A stretch of 64,000 bases of DNA from Lichenostomus cassidix (Eukaryota; Chordata; Aves; Passeriformes; Meliphagidae). The notes beneath the pieces were generated by a model that was not told the DNA's origin, ran no database searches, and saw only the letters and a list, made by a program, of their open reading frames with translations. Positions 1-14,900 of this stretch are shown here, piece by piece. Positions within the stretch are counted from its first letter, which is position 1. Each line of letters begins with the position of its first letter. A program made the position numbers and the translations under genes. The stretch is taken from NCBI GenBank assembly GCA_008360975.2, contig CM039189.1, positions 14,660,056-14,724,055 on the forward strand, read 5' to 3'.

Positions 1-3000
1 CACAACATAGCATGAAAACATCTTCATTTCCCATTGCTTGCTCTCCCATTAGACAACAGGATGTTTCAAAAGTTTGAGGTGGTGCCTGCAGGAGCCAGTT
101 ATGACTGTAGAGAAGGGATACTTTGTAGATTAAAACGCTTTATTGGTGTTAACTTGGTATTGGTACTAATAAATAGATCCATACATTTAAAAAAGAGTAG
201 TTTCACTAACCATTTTACTGATCAAAGAAATCACTTGCAAAGTGGTCAAACTTTAAGCCTCTCAGTGAGGACAAACTTTGAACAGTTTAATGATATTCTG
301 GAAGAATTCCTTCTCTTGAACTACAGCTAAAAGATTTGTAAAAAAATGTTATTCAACACTGAAGCAGTTTAAGTGACTGACTGAAACCACAATGTATAAG
401 AAGTATAACTCGAGCTTGGCAGATCAGAGCTAAATAAAAAGTGATGATAAGCGACATATCTAACAACGTACTCTCAGTGTCTTGTCATTAACACAATTAT
501 GTCAGTACAGTCAATCAGCACATTGCCTTGACTTTAAAGTAAGATTCTGCATACATGTTTCTAGAGTTGGAGGGAGTAGGGCAGAGAAGAATCATTGAAT
601 TTAAAGCCACAGTTATTCATGGCTTTTTAGGAAAACAAGGTTATCCATTTATTATCTGCCTTGTGCTGGAATAACGCTAAATGATTCCTAAGAGTTCAAT
701 ACCATCTGTAATAGCCCTCTGGCTATACAAAACAAAAGGACTCAAGATGAAGCATTCCTTTCACGAATGAGAAACTGATTTACTACCTGAAGTGATAATT
801 AATGCCATTCAGTTTGGTTTCGAGTAGGGATGAATAGGATAAAACAACAGTGCTTTCCTCATGATAAAGGTTCCATGTTATGTGCTGGGAGGACTGACAA
901 ACATATGCCATCAGCAGTCGCAAGTGATGGCATCTGCCAGAATTAGTTATCCTAAGCAAATGGCTATGAAATGGATCACCTTGTGGCTTAGTGACGAAGT
1001 CTGTATAGAGGCCTGAATAGACAGAAGCACATTCACTATACTGAAGCAAGGATATAGTGTCTATGCTATTGTAGTCCACAACAGCAAGAATTTATTCAAG
1101 AATGTTCTTCAGGTAAAATTTGCCTGCATAAACACTTCCACAGAAGATCTGCCTGCTTCAAGACATCAGTTTCTTTTTAGATAAATTATTAAAATAATGC
1201 TGAGGCCCTGGCCATAAGCCTCCAGATGTTGGGATGTTCAGAAGGTAAGCTGCCTAAAATCCTTAGGTTGTGCCTTACAAGAACAGCCATCCTGAGAAAT
1301 CACTACTGGATTCCAAAGCAGCCACTAGGACAATATCCAACAAACCAAATCCTCACAGGATATAAAATAAGCAAGAGCCTTGGTTTTGCTCGTGAATCAG
1401 ATCTGCCATATGAGGTGCTAATATTCTTGGTACTTCCACCCTTGGAGCTGCTCCGTAAGGGCTTCTGAACTAACTGCAGTATGCTGAGCAATAGGCATCA
1501 TTCCGCCCCTCTGGCCACTCTGACCAAATCTCTGTAAGCTTTTCTGACCTACTCCTGGCTTTCCTGATAGCTCTACATGTAATCCTTTTCTGATCCCCCC
1601 TCAGCTCTCCTGATACCATGACTTCTGCTCTATCCCTCATGCAGCTCTAATACTTGCTCTAACAGTTCTTTCTTTGCTTCACTTTTACTTCCTTCTCCAT
1701 ATACTTAGGATCCAAATCCTAAGCACTTCCAGTGCTTCTGATTTCCTGCTCCTCTGACCTTGTGTCAGCCAGGACAAAATTGGTCTGATCCTGTCTGATC
1801 ACACATTTTTCTCTGAACAGTATTGTGTATAGCTGCAATCCTCTCTTCTCCTTGATATTTTGATCTTTTCTACCTCCATTTGTCCTGTTTTGATCCACTT
1901 TCAGCTTCCTCTGAGCCTCTACATTCCTCTCTGAGCCTTCTTTTGCTACACTGGATCCCTTCTCCACTCTTCCTGTGTGGCTCCAATTACCCTTCAACAT
2001 TTCTTTCTCTCTCAAAATCCCCTGAATCTCAGCTCTGTAACATGTAGTATTTTCAATATGTATACTGTGAAATCAGTGGGAGTTTAACAGCAAAGAAATA
2101 CCCTGCCACTACTGCTGTAGAACATGACTGCAAAAAATAAAGAAACCAATATTTACTACCCATTCTCAACATTTATTTCTTAAACTTAAATACCTATTTT
2201 ATTCACATTTTGCCTACATTGTTAAGATATGGGCTCCTTGTTCTAGTTTTAAATAGACACTTCTAAATCCGGGACCCTGTAAACCTCTATTTTGCACAAG
2301 CTACATCCTACTGTCATCATCCCCTGGCTACTTTGCTCAAACAGGTACATGGCACTAGCAATGGACACGCACAAGAAGGACTAGTGCAAGTTCCACCTGC
2401 TGCAGTGACTGAAGAGCCATCCCTGGGTGGCCTGGTGCCCGTGAGCTGTGTCCCTGCAGTGCCCTGCCCTGGTGGCACTCAGCCCACACATGCTACTCAG
2501 GGTGGCAGGGCAGGAGCTCAGCTCAGTGCCCATTGATTCAGACACTGGAAGCAGAATTATTTCTTCATTTGCCAGTGGAGCACATCAAGAGGCTCCTCAC
2601 TGAACATAATCACAACTTTGCAGGCCTTGTACAGACCCACGTGCTCAACAAACCACAAACACAGGTGAGTTCTCACACTGTGGGGAAGATGTGCTAACGA
2701 AGGCCCTTAGCTAAGTGCTCATACACAGGTATTTTGCATCAACAAAGGGGAAGTTTCCAAACAGCTGATGGTTCAAGTACATCTTGAGTTAACATTTCTC
2801 TCCATTTAAGACTATACTGCATCAGCAAAAATTCAGTAAGGAACATTAATTATCAAATGTGCCAGTTTTGTGACTATTAAGTACCTCGTTAGATTCAGTT
2901 TTGGAAAACGCATTCATGAGCACTTTTATACAGGACAGAACGGCATGTTTGGCATTGTTTAACCCTTCAACATGACCCAAAAGATTATGTTTCAAATTTA

Positions 3001-5746
3001 TTAAGGTTTTTTTTATAATTTTCATTTTTATTTTAGGGGTTTTCTTAATATACAAAATTCTAAATGCATTTTACCTGTTCTTGAAAAACAGGCAAACTAA
3101 AGACATTAAAAAATGGCATTCTTTTATTCAGTTGGAATAACATTTATCCCTAGAGCTGCTACATGATTTTCATTCATACCTAGAGCATTAAAAGCTGGTT
3201 AAAGATAAAAACATTGTCTACATATTGTATATAAACATACATTCATAAACACTCATTGCTGACAACAACGCAATTCTTTCTTTGTGTTTATATTAGCACA
3301 TACAGAATCAAAATTTTCACCTACAATATATTTCTGTTAATCTATCAGAAGGAAAATCTCATACTTCAACAATGGCATAAAAAAAAAGAAAAATAAATTA
3401 AACCCATATTTAAAATATATCATCTAGCCTAACCTTTACTCCATTAGGGAAAATATGACTGCAAAAAAGATTAAATACAAATTTGCTTTGCTTTTAAACC
3501 TACTTAAGAAGTACCTATCCTATCTGTTCATATAAATTCCAATGGAAAACACGATGACATGCAATTACTAATCTCAATGTACACAGCTATGCCTCGGGGA
3601 CTTAGTGGTTCATATTTTACTGTTCTGTAATCAAATACAGAACTAATGAGTAAAAATATGCTTCTCCCAATAAATTCCCAGCACCTGGACAAGTGTCTGA
3701 CAATGAAATGGAGGATGCTCACACAAAATTCATTCTGCAAAGCTATTAAAGTGTTATACTTGCCAACAAGTGTTCATTAAACAAGAATGAAGGATCTTTA
3801 CGCCAGTTTCCTACCAAAGGCTTTTTAATATTTTAATGGAGAGTAAAGACTATTTATCTGAACTCTGATCAGTTAATGTTCAAATCTGTTATGAAAAAAC
3901 AAGTAGTCCTTTATAATACCTTTCATAAAAATCCACTTTGCAATGCTTCAAATAAAGACTAAGAACTGTAAAAGATTATGTTGCATATAAACAAAATCAG
4001 TATCATTTTCAAATTATATGGTTATCCGTGGAGCTCCTTGGCATATTAGAATCATGTTGTATTTTTATTTAAAGAGTGGTTAGCAACAACCACGATACAA
4101 ATGAAAAATAGGATTAGAGATGACATAACTTGTGCAAGAGCATCTTCAGAATGCAGAGGAAGAAAACGAAATTTAATGGGACAGATGAAAGAAGTGGGAG
4201 ATTATGCAAAGCTAGGCCATATACCTGTTGGGAAAACAAAAGCACTAAAAGAAACATGCCAGGAAGACTGGCTGACACTCTCTTTATCAAAAATAATTGA
4301 AGTTTGAATATAAACCAAGCCCACATTTAATATAACCTACAAAAACAGGACACATCAAAAGTGTCTCTTAGAAATAAAAATATGGATCAATGCAAGACTT
4401 CACCAACGCTTCCTTTTGCAAGAAGACTGATGACTTTGAATTTGGGATTTTGGATTAGCCCTTCAGAATAACATAGACTTGATATATCTAAAGGCTGAAG
4501 AGTGAATAAAATGTGCTATTCATTTCATTTTTCAATTGCAGGTTTTTACCCAAGGAAAGATGAAGCAGAGGTCAAGTCCTCTTTTACAAAATCCAGTCAG
4601 ATGAGAAATGGGAGAATCCCAGTTATTGGTGCTTTCCTTCTTAGGCCACCTCAAATTCCCAGCACTTGTGGCAGTGTAGTAACTAACAAGATACATAAGG
4701 AGATCTGGGACATGGTTTTGCTCTAGTTTTCCAGCAGCCATCATAAAAGAGAAAATAGTGTAAAAGGTGAAATGTAAAAAGATGTGGAATCATAAACTGA
4801 CTGATCTTTTGGCTATTAATTTCTGATTAATTACATTCCCATGTGTTGATGCATTTTAATTTAGAGACCCTGGCTAAAAGCAGGAGAAGCACAGAGAATA
4901 GGAATGGGAATCTGCTCCCAAGACCTGCTTCCCACGTATTTTCCTTGAGCTGGCAGCTTCTAAACCCATATGTTTCAAAACCTGATTTATATGCCTTTTT
5001 TTTTTGTGGAATTGGTGAATTTGGTGGTATTTAACAGCAAATGCTTTGAGTTGCTCACAAATATCTGCAGCATTTTGGAGGAGATTCATCTTTGATTCCT
5101 CTCTCATTAAGCCTGATGTAACTTCTGAAATTGATGGAAAAATTACATGAGAACCAACAGAGCTTGGACGTGCTTATTGCACAGCTTCTAATTGTCCTCT
5201 GCAGTCCATTTTCAATGTAGTATCACATACATGGCTATTTCACATTTGACAAAAAAGAGAAAGCTTTCTTCATGGTGAAAGAAAGTAATGTGTAGCAGTG
5301 TGGAACACAAATATAAAGAAGTGAGCACTTTAAAAGCTGTGAAGGTAGCAGTGCGCAAATAACCATTTAAATTGCAAACCCAAACAATTATGTGGCAAGT
5401 ACCCAACAGGTTTCAGTTATACAGGCACATGTGCATGCTTTTAAAGAATAATAATTCTTTTGTTGTTTTAATTTAAGCCTCTGCTTCTCAATGTTTCTGA
5501 ATTCTTTTTAGGGGAAAGCCAAGATTTCTTAGACTAAGCAGGTGTATGGTAGACTCTACCAACAGTGATGCATATATTCATAAAGAAACGTAGTGTATTG
5601 TAGAAAGAAGTATTTTTAAGGTGCAAGAAAGTTAGGGTTTAATAGGGTGTGAAGTTGTCAGGAAAAGATTTGTGAGGTTGGGAGTTCATTTTAATGCTTA
5701 CTAATTAGAGCAGAATTGGCAGCTCTAGTCCTGAGGAGTGAAGTAC
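1..5746. other. Non-coding DNA, no gene seen
   Basis: AT-rich unique sequence. Open frames are all under 100 codons, overlap on opposite strands and match nothing I recognise. A somewhat GC-richer patch at about 2340-2535 is open for 67 codons but has no recognisable protein pattern. Several A/T homopolymer runs occur (for example near 3379 and 4996). No RNA gene, LTR or CR1 terminus was seen by eye. Confidence 0.7.
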
Positions 5747-5962
5747 CTCTGCCAACGGAATACATTAACTGGCACATAAACAATAGAAGTACCACTATCC
5801 TCTGATGTGCAGAAGGAAGAGGTGGCTAAACCAACACGAGCCTGGGCAATGCCAAAGTCTGTGATCTTTCCAGCATGAAAACCAATGAACACACCCAGTG
5901 CTATCTCACAAAGCTCAGCCTTAGTCCTGACCACGTATCCAGACAAGCCTCCTGACTTATTA
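5747..5962 (-). other. Exon-like open stretch, kinase-like motif, function unknown
   Basis: On the minus strand a pyrimidine-rich tract ending in CAG precedes 5962, and an AG|GTACTT donor-like site follows 5747. The interval is 216 bp (divisible by 3), starts and ends in the same codon phase, and is open in that frame. The translation contains GKITDFGIAQ, recalling the DFG segment of protein kinases, followed about 30 residues later by a stretch faintly like the kinase activation-loop end. The HRD catalytic loop expected just before DFG is missing, and no neighbouring exon could be found. It could be a diverged or deleted kinase retrocopy, a real exon of an unrecognised gene, or chance. I lean to pseudogene or chance. 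Confidence 0.2.
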
Positions 5963-8900
5963 CTGAAAGACAAAATATTTACAGTAGCATGCAACCCAGC
6001 TCCAATTAAACTTTACTAATGATTGAACTAGGGAAAGGACCAGGACCCTCAGCTCAAACAGTGAAGACCTTGTTCATTAATTACTGCCCTTAACAATAGG
6101 TTTGTTTGATATTTAAATGATGTTTAAATTATACTAATCCATAGAAAAGTAAAATAACTAAAAAAAAAATAAATCTGAGACAGTTTTTCTCTACCACTTT
6201 TTCTAGCTCAAGTGTTCCTTTATGGAGAAGATTGACTATCAGTTAGAAGAATTTCAAGCAGATTCTTAACCCAGTTATATTATCACCTACTATGATTACT
6301 ACATTAATGACATTCCCATGTCAGCCTTGGAATACTGATGTAACACTGTAACAGCTCCATCAATGGCCAGCAGTCACAGGAATGCCCTAGTGCACGTGCC
6401 AACACTGCCGTGCAATAAGACTCTGTAAACCTTATGTTATTTCATCCATCAGCTCCAAGTAGGACATTTGAATTAAAATAACTTGGTAAAGTACCATGCA
6501 TAGTGATGGAGCTTTATAAGTTTATAAGCATAACAATGATCAAATAATGTGTGAGGGAAACTTTGTCATGTTAAACCTATATTTAAACAGGTGAGACACA
6601 GTCCACTAAATTCTCTGCATGAGTTTACTAGACTGACAGCAGTTATTATTGTTCAGCTGCTCTTCTACTAGCTGGAACTCACATCCTGATTTTGTTGCTG
6701 AATTCTCAGTATTTCAGTCTCCCACCATACCCTTGCTGGGCTGAGCAGCTGTTTGGGTTAGTGTATGTCATAGCTGCCACAAGGTTTAAGAAAATCAGTG
6801 AAACATAGGCAAGATCCCTTGCATGAATGGTACTGCTGGATATGACTGGCATATTTCCAATATTTCGTTTACATAGACCTTAATCAGTATGTACAATATC
6901 TTTTTCCCTAAAGCAAATCCATTTTGTAATCTTTCACATGTAACTCTATGTGTGCCTTTTGTCATTCTCTCCAGTGAAACTGATTCCTTATGTGTTTTTT
7001 TTTAAAGCACCAAATAATGACATTTTGGTGCTAATTATACTTCCTTCACATATTTCAGAATACAATTGTAAACAGCAAGGCTTTATAATGGTTAGATAAG
7101 AGTTCTGAAGCTCTAAAAATTAGTTCAGTTGTATCCATGCCATGCACCTCTCAGTCCCTAAGTGAGGCAGGAATAACTCTCCTTTTTTTTACAAATGGTC
7201 AAATCACCTATACAAATCTGTGACCACACTGAGCAACTTATTCATAGTAATACAGGGTTCCAGCTGCAGGGTTCTTCTCGTAAACTTAAAAATATATGGC
7301 AAGAGAGGACTGAAGGATTATATTAATTTTATAAATATTTGGGTCAATATTTTGCTCTGAGTCACAACAGTTACACACAGTCTAAGGTGTATCTAAAAGA
7401 TGAACCTTTAAAAAATTATTTATTTTACAAATGAGAAGGACTGTTCAAAACAGCTTTTTTTTTTTTTTAAGGAAGGACAATTTTTCTAGTCTACAACCAG
7501 ACCACTTTACATACAAAAGTGGTGGAATGCTTATTGGCTCACGATAGCCAATGAAAAAACACAAGATGACACATCTTGCCAGGAAGAAGGGATATACCAT
7601 CAAAAAGTTACAAAGTAAACAATTATCATCAATTGCCTTTTTGATATTCAGAGGGAAAGAGGATCACACTCTTCTTTACACACGACTGTGTCGAGTAAAA
7701 TGAATAGTAATTTTTTATCTCCCCAGTTACCAGGAAGTCCAACAGACTGCTAAAGTCCAAGTAAGTCCAATAGAATGCTTTGTTCCATACTAGAACCTGG
7801 AACAAAGATGGTGTTTGTCCATTGCATTACAATATCTTACCTTATAAGGAAGTATCTGACAGCCTTAGATTAAACTCCTGAAAGCTAATGAAGATTCCTC
7901 CTTAATACACATTTCTATTTTCCAGTTCAGGCTTGAAGTGACAACATTACAGAAATACCCTGAAGGTTTTTATTTAAATAGCATCCTATAAAACAATGCC
8001 CTCTTGTCAGTCAACACTAATTCAGCAGAAGTCAAGCTATAAATCTGTCCAAAGGCCAGCAAAGTGCTTAACTTGGCACATCCCTAATAAAATTAGGAAT
8101 GTGAGTTTATTACATGAACCTTAAGTAGGTTTGGCCAAGACATTAAGATTTTTGCTCATGGCAACCATGGCTAATGTGGATTGGTATTTTCATTATAACG
8201 CACCCCACAGCATTTCTCAGTAACGTCTCAGGTTTCCAAATTGGACAATAATTTTCTACACTATCTGACACATCACTAGGTGTTACAGATGAAACTCTGT
8301 CACTTAACTAAGTACAGTTTAACTTAAAGATGGCAAAGACTTTTCAATAATGCTAATTCTACTGAAAAATGAGGCCAAATTAATTAATACTTCTATTAAT
8401 GTAATGTGATTTCACTTTGTTCAAGTAAAGAAGCACTTACAGGCTTTTAACCCAAGCTCAGATGCATTGTTTCAGCCCAAGGCAATTGAGAAGTGATTTC
8501 TACTGAAATAAGCTGAAATGCACATTAAGAAAAACAGTGAGAAGGTAGATTATGCAGTCTATATTTTAGTTGTTTTTAGGCAAATATGCTTCTCAATTAT
8601 ATTGATGCAGAACGTCTCTTCAGAATGGTATTCTACAAAGCAGCTTCATGTTTTAACTCCCCTCTGACCACCTTCCACACCAAATTTTTGTGTCACAGAA
8701 ACATCTTTCCTTGAAGAGAAGAACCACACTCTAAAGTCCAAGAATGGAAATCATTTCAGAAATGTTCTCACCTGGCTAAAGAAGAACATACAATCCCTGG
8801 CTTCTGCAAAACAAAGGCTTCTGGCTCTCACTGCCTGGTACCACATGTGGTCCCAAGCCACACACTGCACTGCAACCACTGCAACAAGAAAAGCTGCTTC

Positions 8901-11900
8901 TTAAGATACTGTAATTCCAAACACATGACTGTGCAGAGTTGCTGAAGTTCACTTCATGAAAAATACAATACATTCTGGGAAGGAAATATGATTGATTTCC
9001 CTTGAGTAGACTGTTTATCAGACAAACGCATTTTGCAAACTTTGACATAAATTGTTGGTTTTCTTATCGTACTGACAATATAAAACCAGTACCTTTGTAG
9101 AAACTTCCTGAAAACTCTTTAATGACCTCTAAGCACTGTTATCTTATCATCATCTGACTTTCTACTTCAATAAATCATTTTAAAATAGGCAAAAAGAAAA
9201 ATTGATATCAAAAATATGAATTTATTTTCCATAGCTTTAGTATTTAAGATGTGAGTGCTTTATCAGGATCGCAACTATTCTGTAAGAAGACTCCTCACAT
9301 CTCTGTATTTGCAGTAATTTTGCAAGAAAAGAAAGAACAACTCTCACCAAAGAGCCTCAGGAGAAATGTAATGAAGATTTGCAGTTTCCAGGTCCTCCTT
9401 GTATGTAAGGGTCTGACAGCACTGTTCACTTTGAAAGGCAATTGCATATGCAAATCCCTACTTGATGTCCATAACAGAAAGATGCAATATGGTAACATTT
9501 AGTGTGTGCAGTCTGCTAGTGAACACACCTGCATGCAGAGGAGGCCAGAGCCAGCACACACAGAAGTATCCAGAGCACATTGCCAACACTCGGGCAATCA
9601 CACAATAAACAACTAATATTACAAAACTTGTAAAATAAATTTTAGCTTCAAACAAATAATCTCTTTTTGTGCCTGATTCTGCAGCTGTTGTTTTAGCTGT
9701 CCATACAATCTAACAAGGAATGCATGGAGTGACAAATGTTCACCAAATTAGTGATTAGACAGAAAACATGCAATGGACACTTCCCACCCAAAATAAAATA
9801 GTCACTCTAAGAACAACCTTGCATAGCCAGGGACAGGAAAAATACCACATAAGCTAAGGGACTAAAAAAATGTGTGTATGCTTCTCAGAATCTGAAAAAT
9901 CAGTCTTTTCAAAGAACCTCTGTAAAACCAAGAAAAATTTATTGGAGTTATTCTCAGTGGAAATTCCAAACAATAAATATTTTCAAAGATGTTGCAGAGG
10001 TTTTGGACAATTTGAGAAGACATAAAACATGTTAGTTACTTGTGTGAATAATTTAGAACCCTTTGCATGATACTAACATCACAAAAAGGCTATGTCTAAC
10101 TGCTTATTAGTAGACAACACAAAGTGCCTGCAAACCAACATAGCTCTAAAATTTTCCTGTTTTCTTCTGCTGTCTGTGAAGAGTCTGCTGGTAACACTGT
10201 AGTCCCAGGATGGCAGTCTTCACCTGTAGCACAAACACGCTTGAAAGCACCACAGCAGCTTCTGAACTGACCAGGCATCCTGGTCTCTACATTCCTTTTG
10301 TTATTTTTTCCCTGCATGGTGAAGGTGCACCAAGGGTGAAAATTGGAGTGATTAGAAAGGCTCATCCTGACCCCTGTGGAATGATCTAAATGAACTCCCA
10401 TGTCTGGATACCTCAGAACAGTGTAGACCTCAGTTCAGACCAGAGATCCACAGACTAAGTCACATTTTCTTTCAGGGCTACAATTAAAGCACCTCCCTTC
10501 TTCTGTGAGAGATTTTTGCAAAGCATTGCACTGGATACTAAAAACCTCTCTCGACCCTTCTGATCCCCCTCGATATCTCATTAAATTGACAGACCAAAGC
10601 CTATTACCATACTTTTGCCAATTGCACAGTGGTTGTGTGATCTAGAGAAGAACTCATCTGACATCACCAACTAAACTAATATTCCCTACTGACCTTTATC
10701 CAATTTACAAATCCCCCTCTCTCCCGAGATGAAAGGCCAGAGCTTTACTCTATGCTCCCCTCCACAGCCGGTATCTCACATGCAAAAATAAAGGAGGTAG
10801 AGAAACACTACAAATCTGGACTTAGAGCTCAAAAATTCTCTCGTTGAGCAAGATAGTTTATTTCAATTTAATATGAATAATCACATGCAGGTCTGGAGTT
10901 TTCACATCTTACAGTTCTCAATTCTATATCTCCTTATTGCAGACAGAACAGGCGTAAAATATTTCATCATGGTCTTTAGCAAAGGTGTTTTGAAAACACC
11001 ACCATTCTGCTGCACAGCAATTCCTATCCAAATTCCCATCCTCATTAAAAATATAGGATTTTGGATGTTGGGATCAGAAAACTGCACTGACATGGCTAAT
11101 TAAGTCCAAATTAAAAACTACATTGTACAAAGCGAGGGGAAGAAAAACAAAACAGTGTTGCATTTTTAAGGTATGATTTTAGAGAATAGGTATTGTAGAT
11201 AAAACAGAGATTCAATTAAGAATTATTTTAAAGCTGCCTTTAAAATGATAATTGTCTTCAACCATTTGCTTGAAAATAAAATAGTTAATTTTTCCTTCCA
11301 GTATTTACCATCTGAATTACACATGTAAAACATCATGTTAAACATACATACATATTCAAGAAGGAAGCCCACAGTACAGTGTGTCATTAAATCACCTTAG
11401 TTATCAAAACTTAATGAGCTCTGAAATAGATACAATCCCAATATTGCAGGTCATAAAAAAGATTTTACTTGTGACCTACATCATTCACATAGAAGAATTA
11501 AGAAATTAGGACATCTTTCTACTTTTAATTCACTATCTAAGCACCTTTTCACAGAGTTTGACTCCTAAGGGCAAGGAAAAGTGCCAGGTTTGGCAGGTTT
11601 TCCCTGTATTGTGAGACGTCATTACACAGATCTGTCAAAGCTCTGCTCTGTTGACCACAGTCCTGCACCAGAACAATCCCCACACATACCACCGAGATGG
11701 GCAACGAGTGGCAAACTTCATTATGGCTGTGGTAGGAAAAAATGCAGTACAGCTTTCATTGTAAAACACAGTATGAGATAGAAGATCAAGTGGAAATAAC
11801 AGTCCTCCAAAAAGCAACATGTAGCTGCAATTTTAGCATTTTAGCCTCATGTTTAGCATTTACAGAAAAGTGCAATTTCTGAGTACCTTATAAGCTTGGT

Positions 11901-14900
11901 AAAATTGCTGAATTGAAATGTAACAGTGAGCAAGACCAAGCCATGGGGTCACCGCAGACCCAGCTACACCAAGCAGGCACCAGAACAACTCCCCACCCAG
12001 GTCTAAATGCTGGTGAAACATGTCAGGCCTGCAGCAGGCTGTGGAAACCAAGATGCCGAAGCTTTGTGCCCAGGGATTATAAGAATTAAATTCAAAGCAT
12101 ACAAAGGGTCAAGCAATAGGGTTTTCCATTACAGAATGTTACCTATATATATACTTAAAAAAACCAACCAAACAAACAAAAGACTGTTGCACTTCTCAGT
12201 TTGCTGTATTGTGCCAGACTGCTGAAGTTAAGAGAATCCACCATCTACTTCCACCAAGATTTACTGTTAATTGGGGAAAGCTGAAAAACCAGAGCATCTG
12301 AGGCTGCCATGGGTGCAAACAAGAACGCAAACAAGGAGACCACTGCTCTGACAGTCCTCAATCACTGACAAAACCAGTTTCTGATTAGTGAAGGGATGAC
12401 CAGCATGAGAATTCCACTGTGCTTCATTTATTCCATGTATGTACAGTGACAAAACGTGAGTAGCTTCACTTCTGAATTGGCTATGATTCAATTAATTGTG
12501 GTAAGATTAAGGAGGAGAAAAATGGAACAGAAACACAAAATCTGCCTGCCAGATTGTTTATATTTCAGCAGGAAGTACTTAACAGTACATCACTAATTCT
12601 CAGCTACTAAATGATCAACCCTCACTGCTCTCCCACAGATATCCAGCATAACATCTCTTCCAATGTAACCTCTTTCAGCTGGGTGATATAAATCTAAGCA
12701 GTACATCACTGGCACTCTACCGCACCATCACCCATTTCTAATGGTCATCTATGTCTGTTCTGTCTGCTATAAAATTAAAATCATCATTTTTTCCTTGAAG
12801 AAATCTATATTACATGCCTACAAGAAAAGAATATTACATCCAATGTATGTACAAATCATCATTTGATCATAGTACTACAGCCCATTTCAGAACAGATTGG
12901 TGAAAGCTCCCCTGGATAAAAACATGAGAGCAAAATCACCTAAAGGGCAAAGCAAACAATTTTGGAAGGACTTGTTTCTTAGATTCCCCCAAGTAAAAAT
13001 AATAATTAAAAAATAAATTCCATACACAAGCAGAAACACTGTCAAGCTACACTGCTCCATCTTGAATATGCAAATATCAGACCTCAGTCCTACATCAGCT
13101 TGAAAAGATAATGTCATGCAGAAAATTAAGATCATCTGATGAAATAATGTTATGAAAAGCAGTTTGAGAAGGCAACTTCTTGAATGTAAGTTTTATATAT
13201 TTCCACACCAAAACACAAGCGTCCAGGCAAAAAAAGTACAAGACTTTAATATCATGATCACATTTTGCTTTTCTTTCACAGAGAAGCAACTGGGAAATTG
13301 AGATGTATAAAAGGATATTTTTAATTAAATCTTCAGAGATTGGTGTATTGAAAGGAACTAAATGTTTCATCACCCTATTAATTTAGTGATATGAAATTAA
13401 TTTCATATTAATGTGGATAAATAAGGCTGCCTTTAATGTTAATTTCATAGAGCTAATGTCCCATTCAGAAATAAAAAAAAAACCAAAACCACGTAACAGT
13501 GTTTGCAATCTATCTAGTCTTCAATGTTGTACAAAAGGGCCTTGAGTAAGTTAGAATCCATTTCTGGCAGCCTAAGAGATGAAGCAGGTTTGTCTGGGTA
13601 AAGTACCACTGAAAAAGTGGTACTATAAGGGAGCAGAATTCAAGTCTGTTCTCATCTTATGGCCTAAAAGAGGAATTTGTGTCAGGACATTGTGTGTTGT
13701 AGATGTCAAGTCTTTTTTTCCTCCCCTATTCTTCTCCCTGCCTCCACTAAATCAAAATACCTGATCATCATTTCCTCTTGCCTTCAGTTTCCATTCAGAA
13801 AACTGACTCTTAAAATATGACAACAGCTTTAGCATAGTAAAATTACTGCACTTCAGAACCTCTCCATGCACATTCCACAGTCTCTGTGGACCTAAGAGAA
13901 GCATATTCGTGGTAAGCAAATGCAACAAACACGTTATGTTATCTCTTTTTCTTTCCTCTTCAGGGGGTGAGGAAAGGAGAGTTGCAATTCAGCAAATCCC
14001 TCTTCACACAGAATTTTTCAAAAGCGCTTCTTGTCCATTTAGAAAGCTAGAACTGCAGCTGTATAGGGGAAAGCACTTACTAATAAAAGGAATTGAAGAA
14101 TGGGGCTAAAACTCTGAATCTCCTGACCACTGAGGAGTCAATTCCTGCTGCCTTGCATGACGGGAGAGCAGTGAAATCTTAGCAGTGGTGCTATGCCTGG
14201 TTAATGGGGTAGGGAGCTGACACCCTTTGCAAAGTGGATTACAACAGGATGAATGACCTGTGCTGGATGAATTATTATCAGATAGTTCCTTGAAATATTA
14301 TGTAAGTTACAACCTTGTTAAGCCTCATTCCTGGAGTCTTGTCCTTCTTCCGTCAGGATCCGGGACAAAGAAAAGGTGAAATGCAGGAGAAACTACAAGT
14401 GCATTTCCTAAGTTGCTACAACAGTTGTTTTGATTTCTAAGGTTGTTTCTCCAGCAGGAGAGAAAGCCTCACAGGCATTTATTGGAACAGAAGTTATTGT
14501 ACTGGATTTATGGAAGGAATTCATTTTAGGAACATAGTTAGAGGAGAAAGAAAAACATACATACAACTAGTCCACACAATCAAATGAGTTCTATTGTCTT
14601 ACTACCTTTACATGGTTTAAATCTGTTCTTTCATTCTTCCTTCAACCCAAAAGCCAGGAGTGTTTGCAATAGAACAATAAAATACAAGTAAAGCACCAAA
14701 TTAAAAATATTACAACTTCTAGATTGCCATGATTCAGCATTTTTCTCTTCCTTGTGTTTTTTTGATTGCTTGTTTTGTGGGGGTTTTTTGGTATACTTCA
14801 GAATGACACACTGACAAGGTCAGATGATAACAACACAGGCTTTGAGAATGAGTTTAACACTGGGAAAGGAAATTTAATTAATCAAAGAAACAGATTATTT

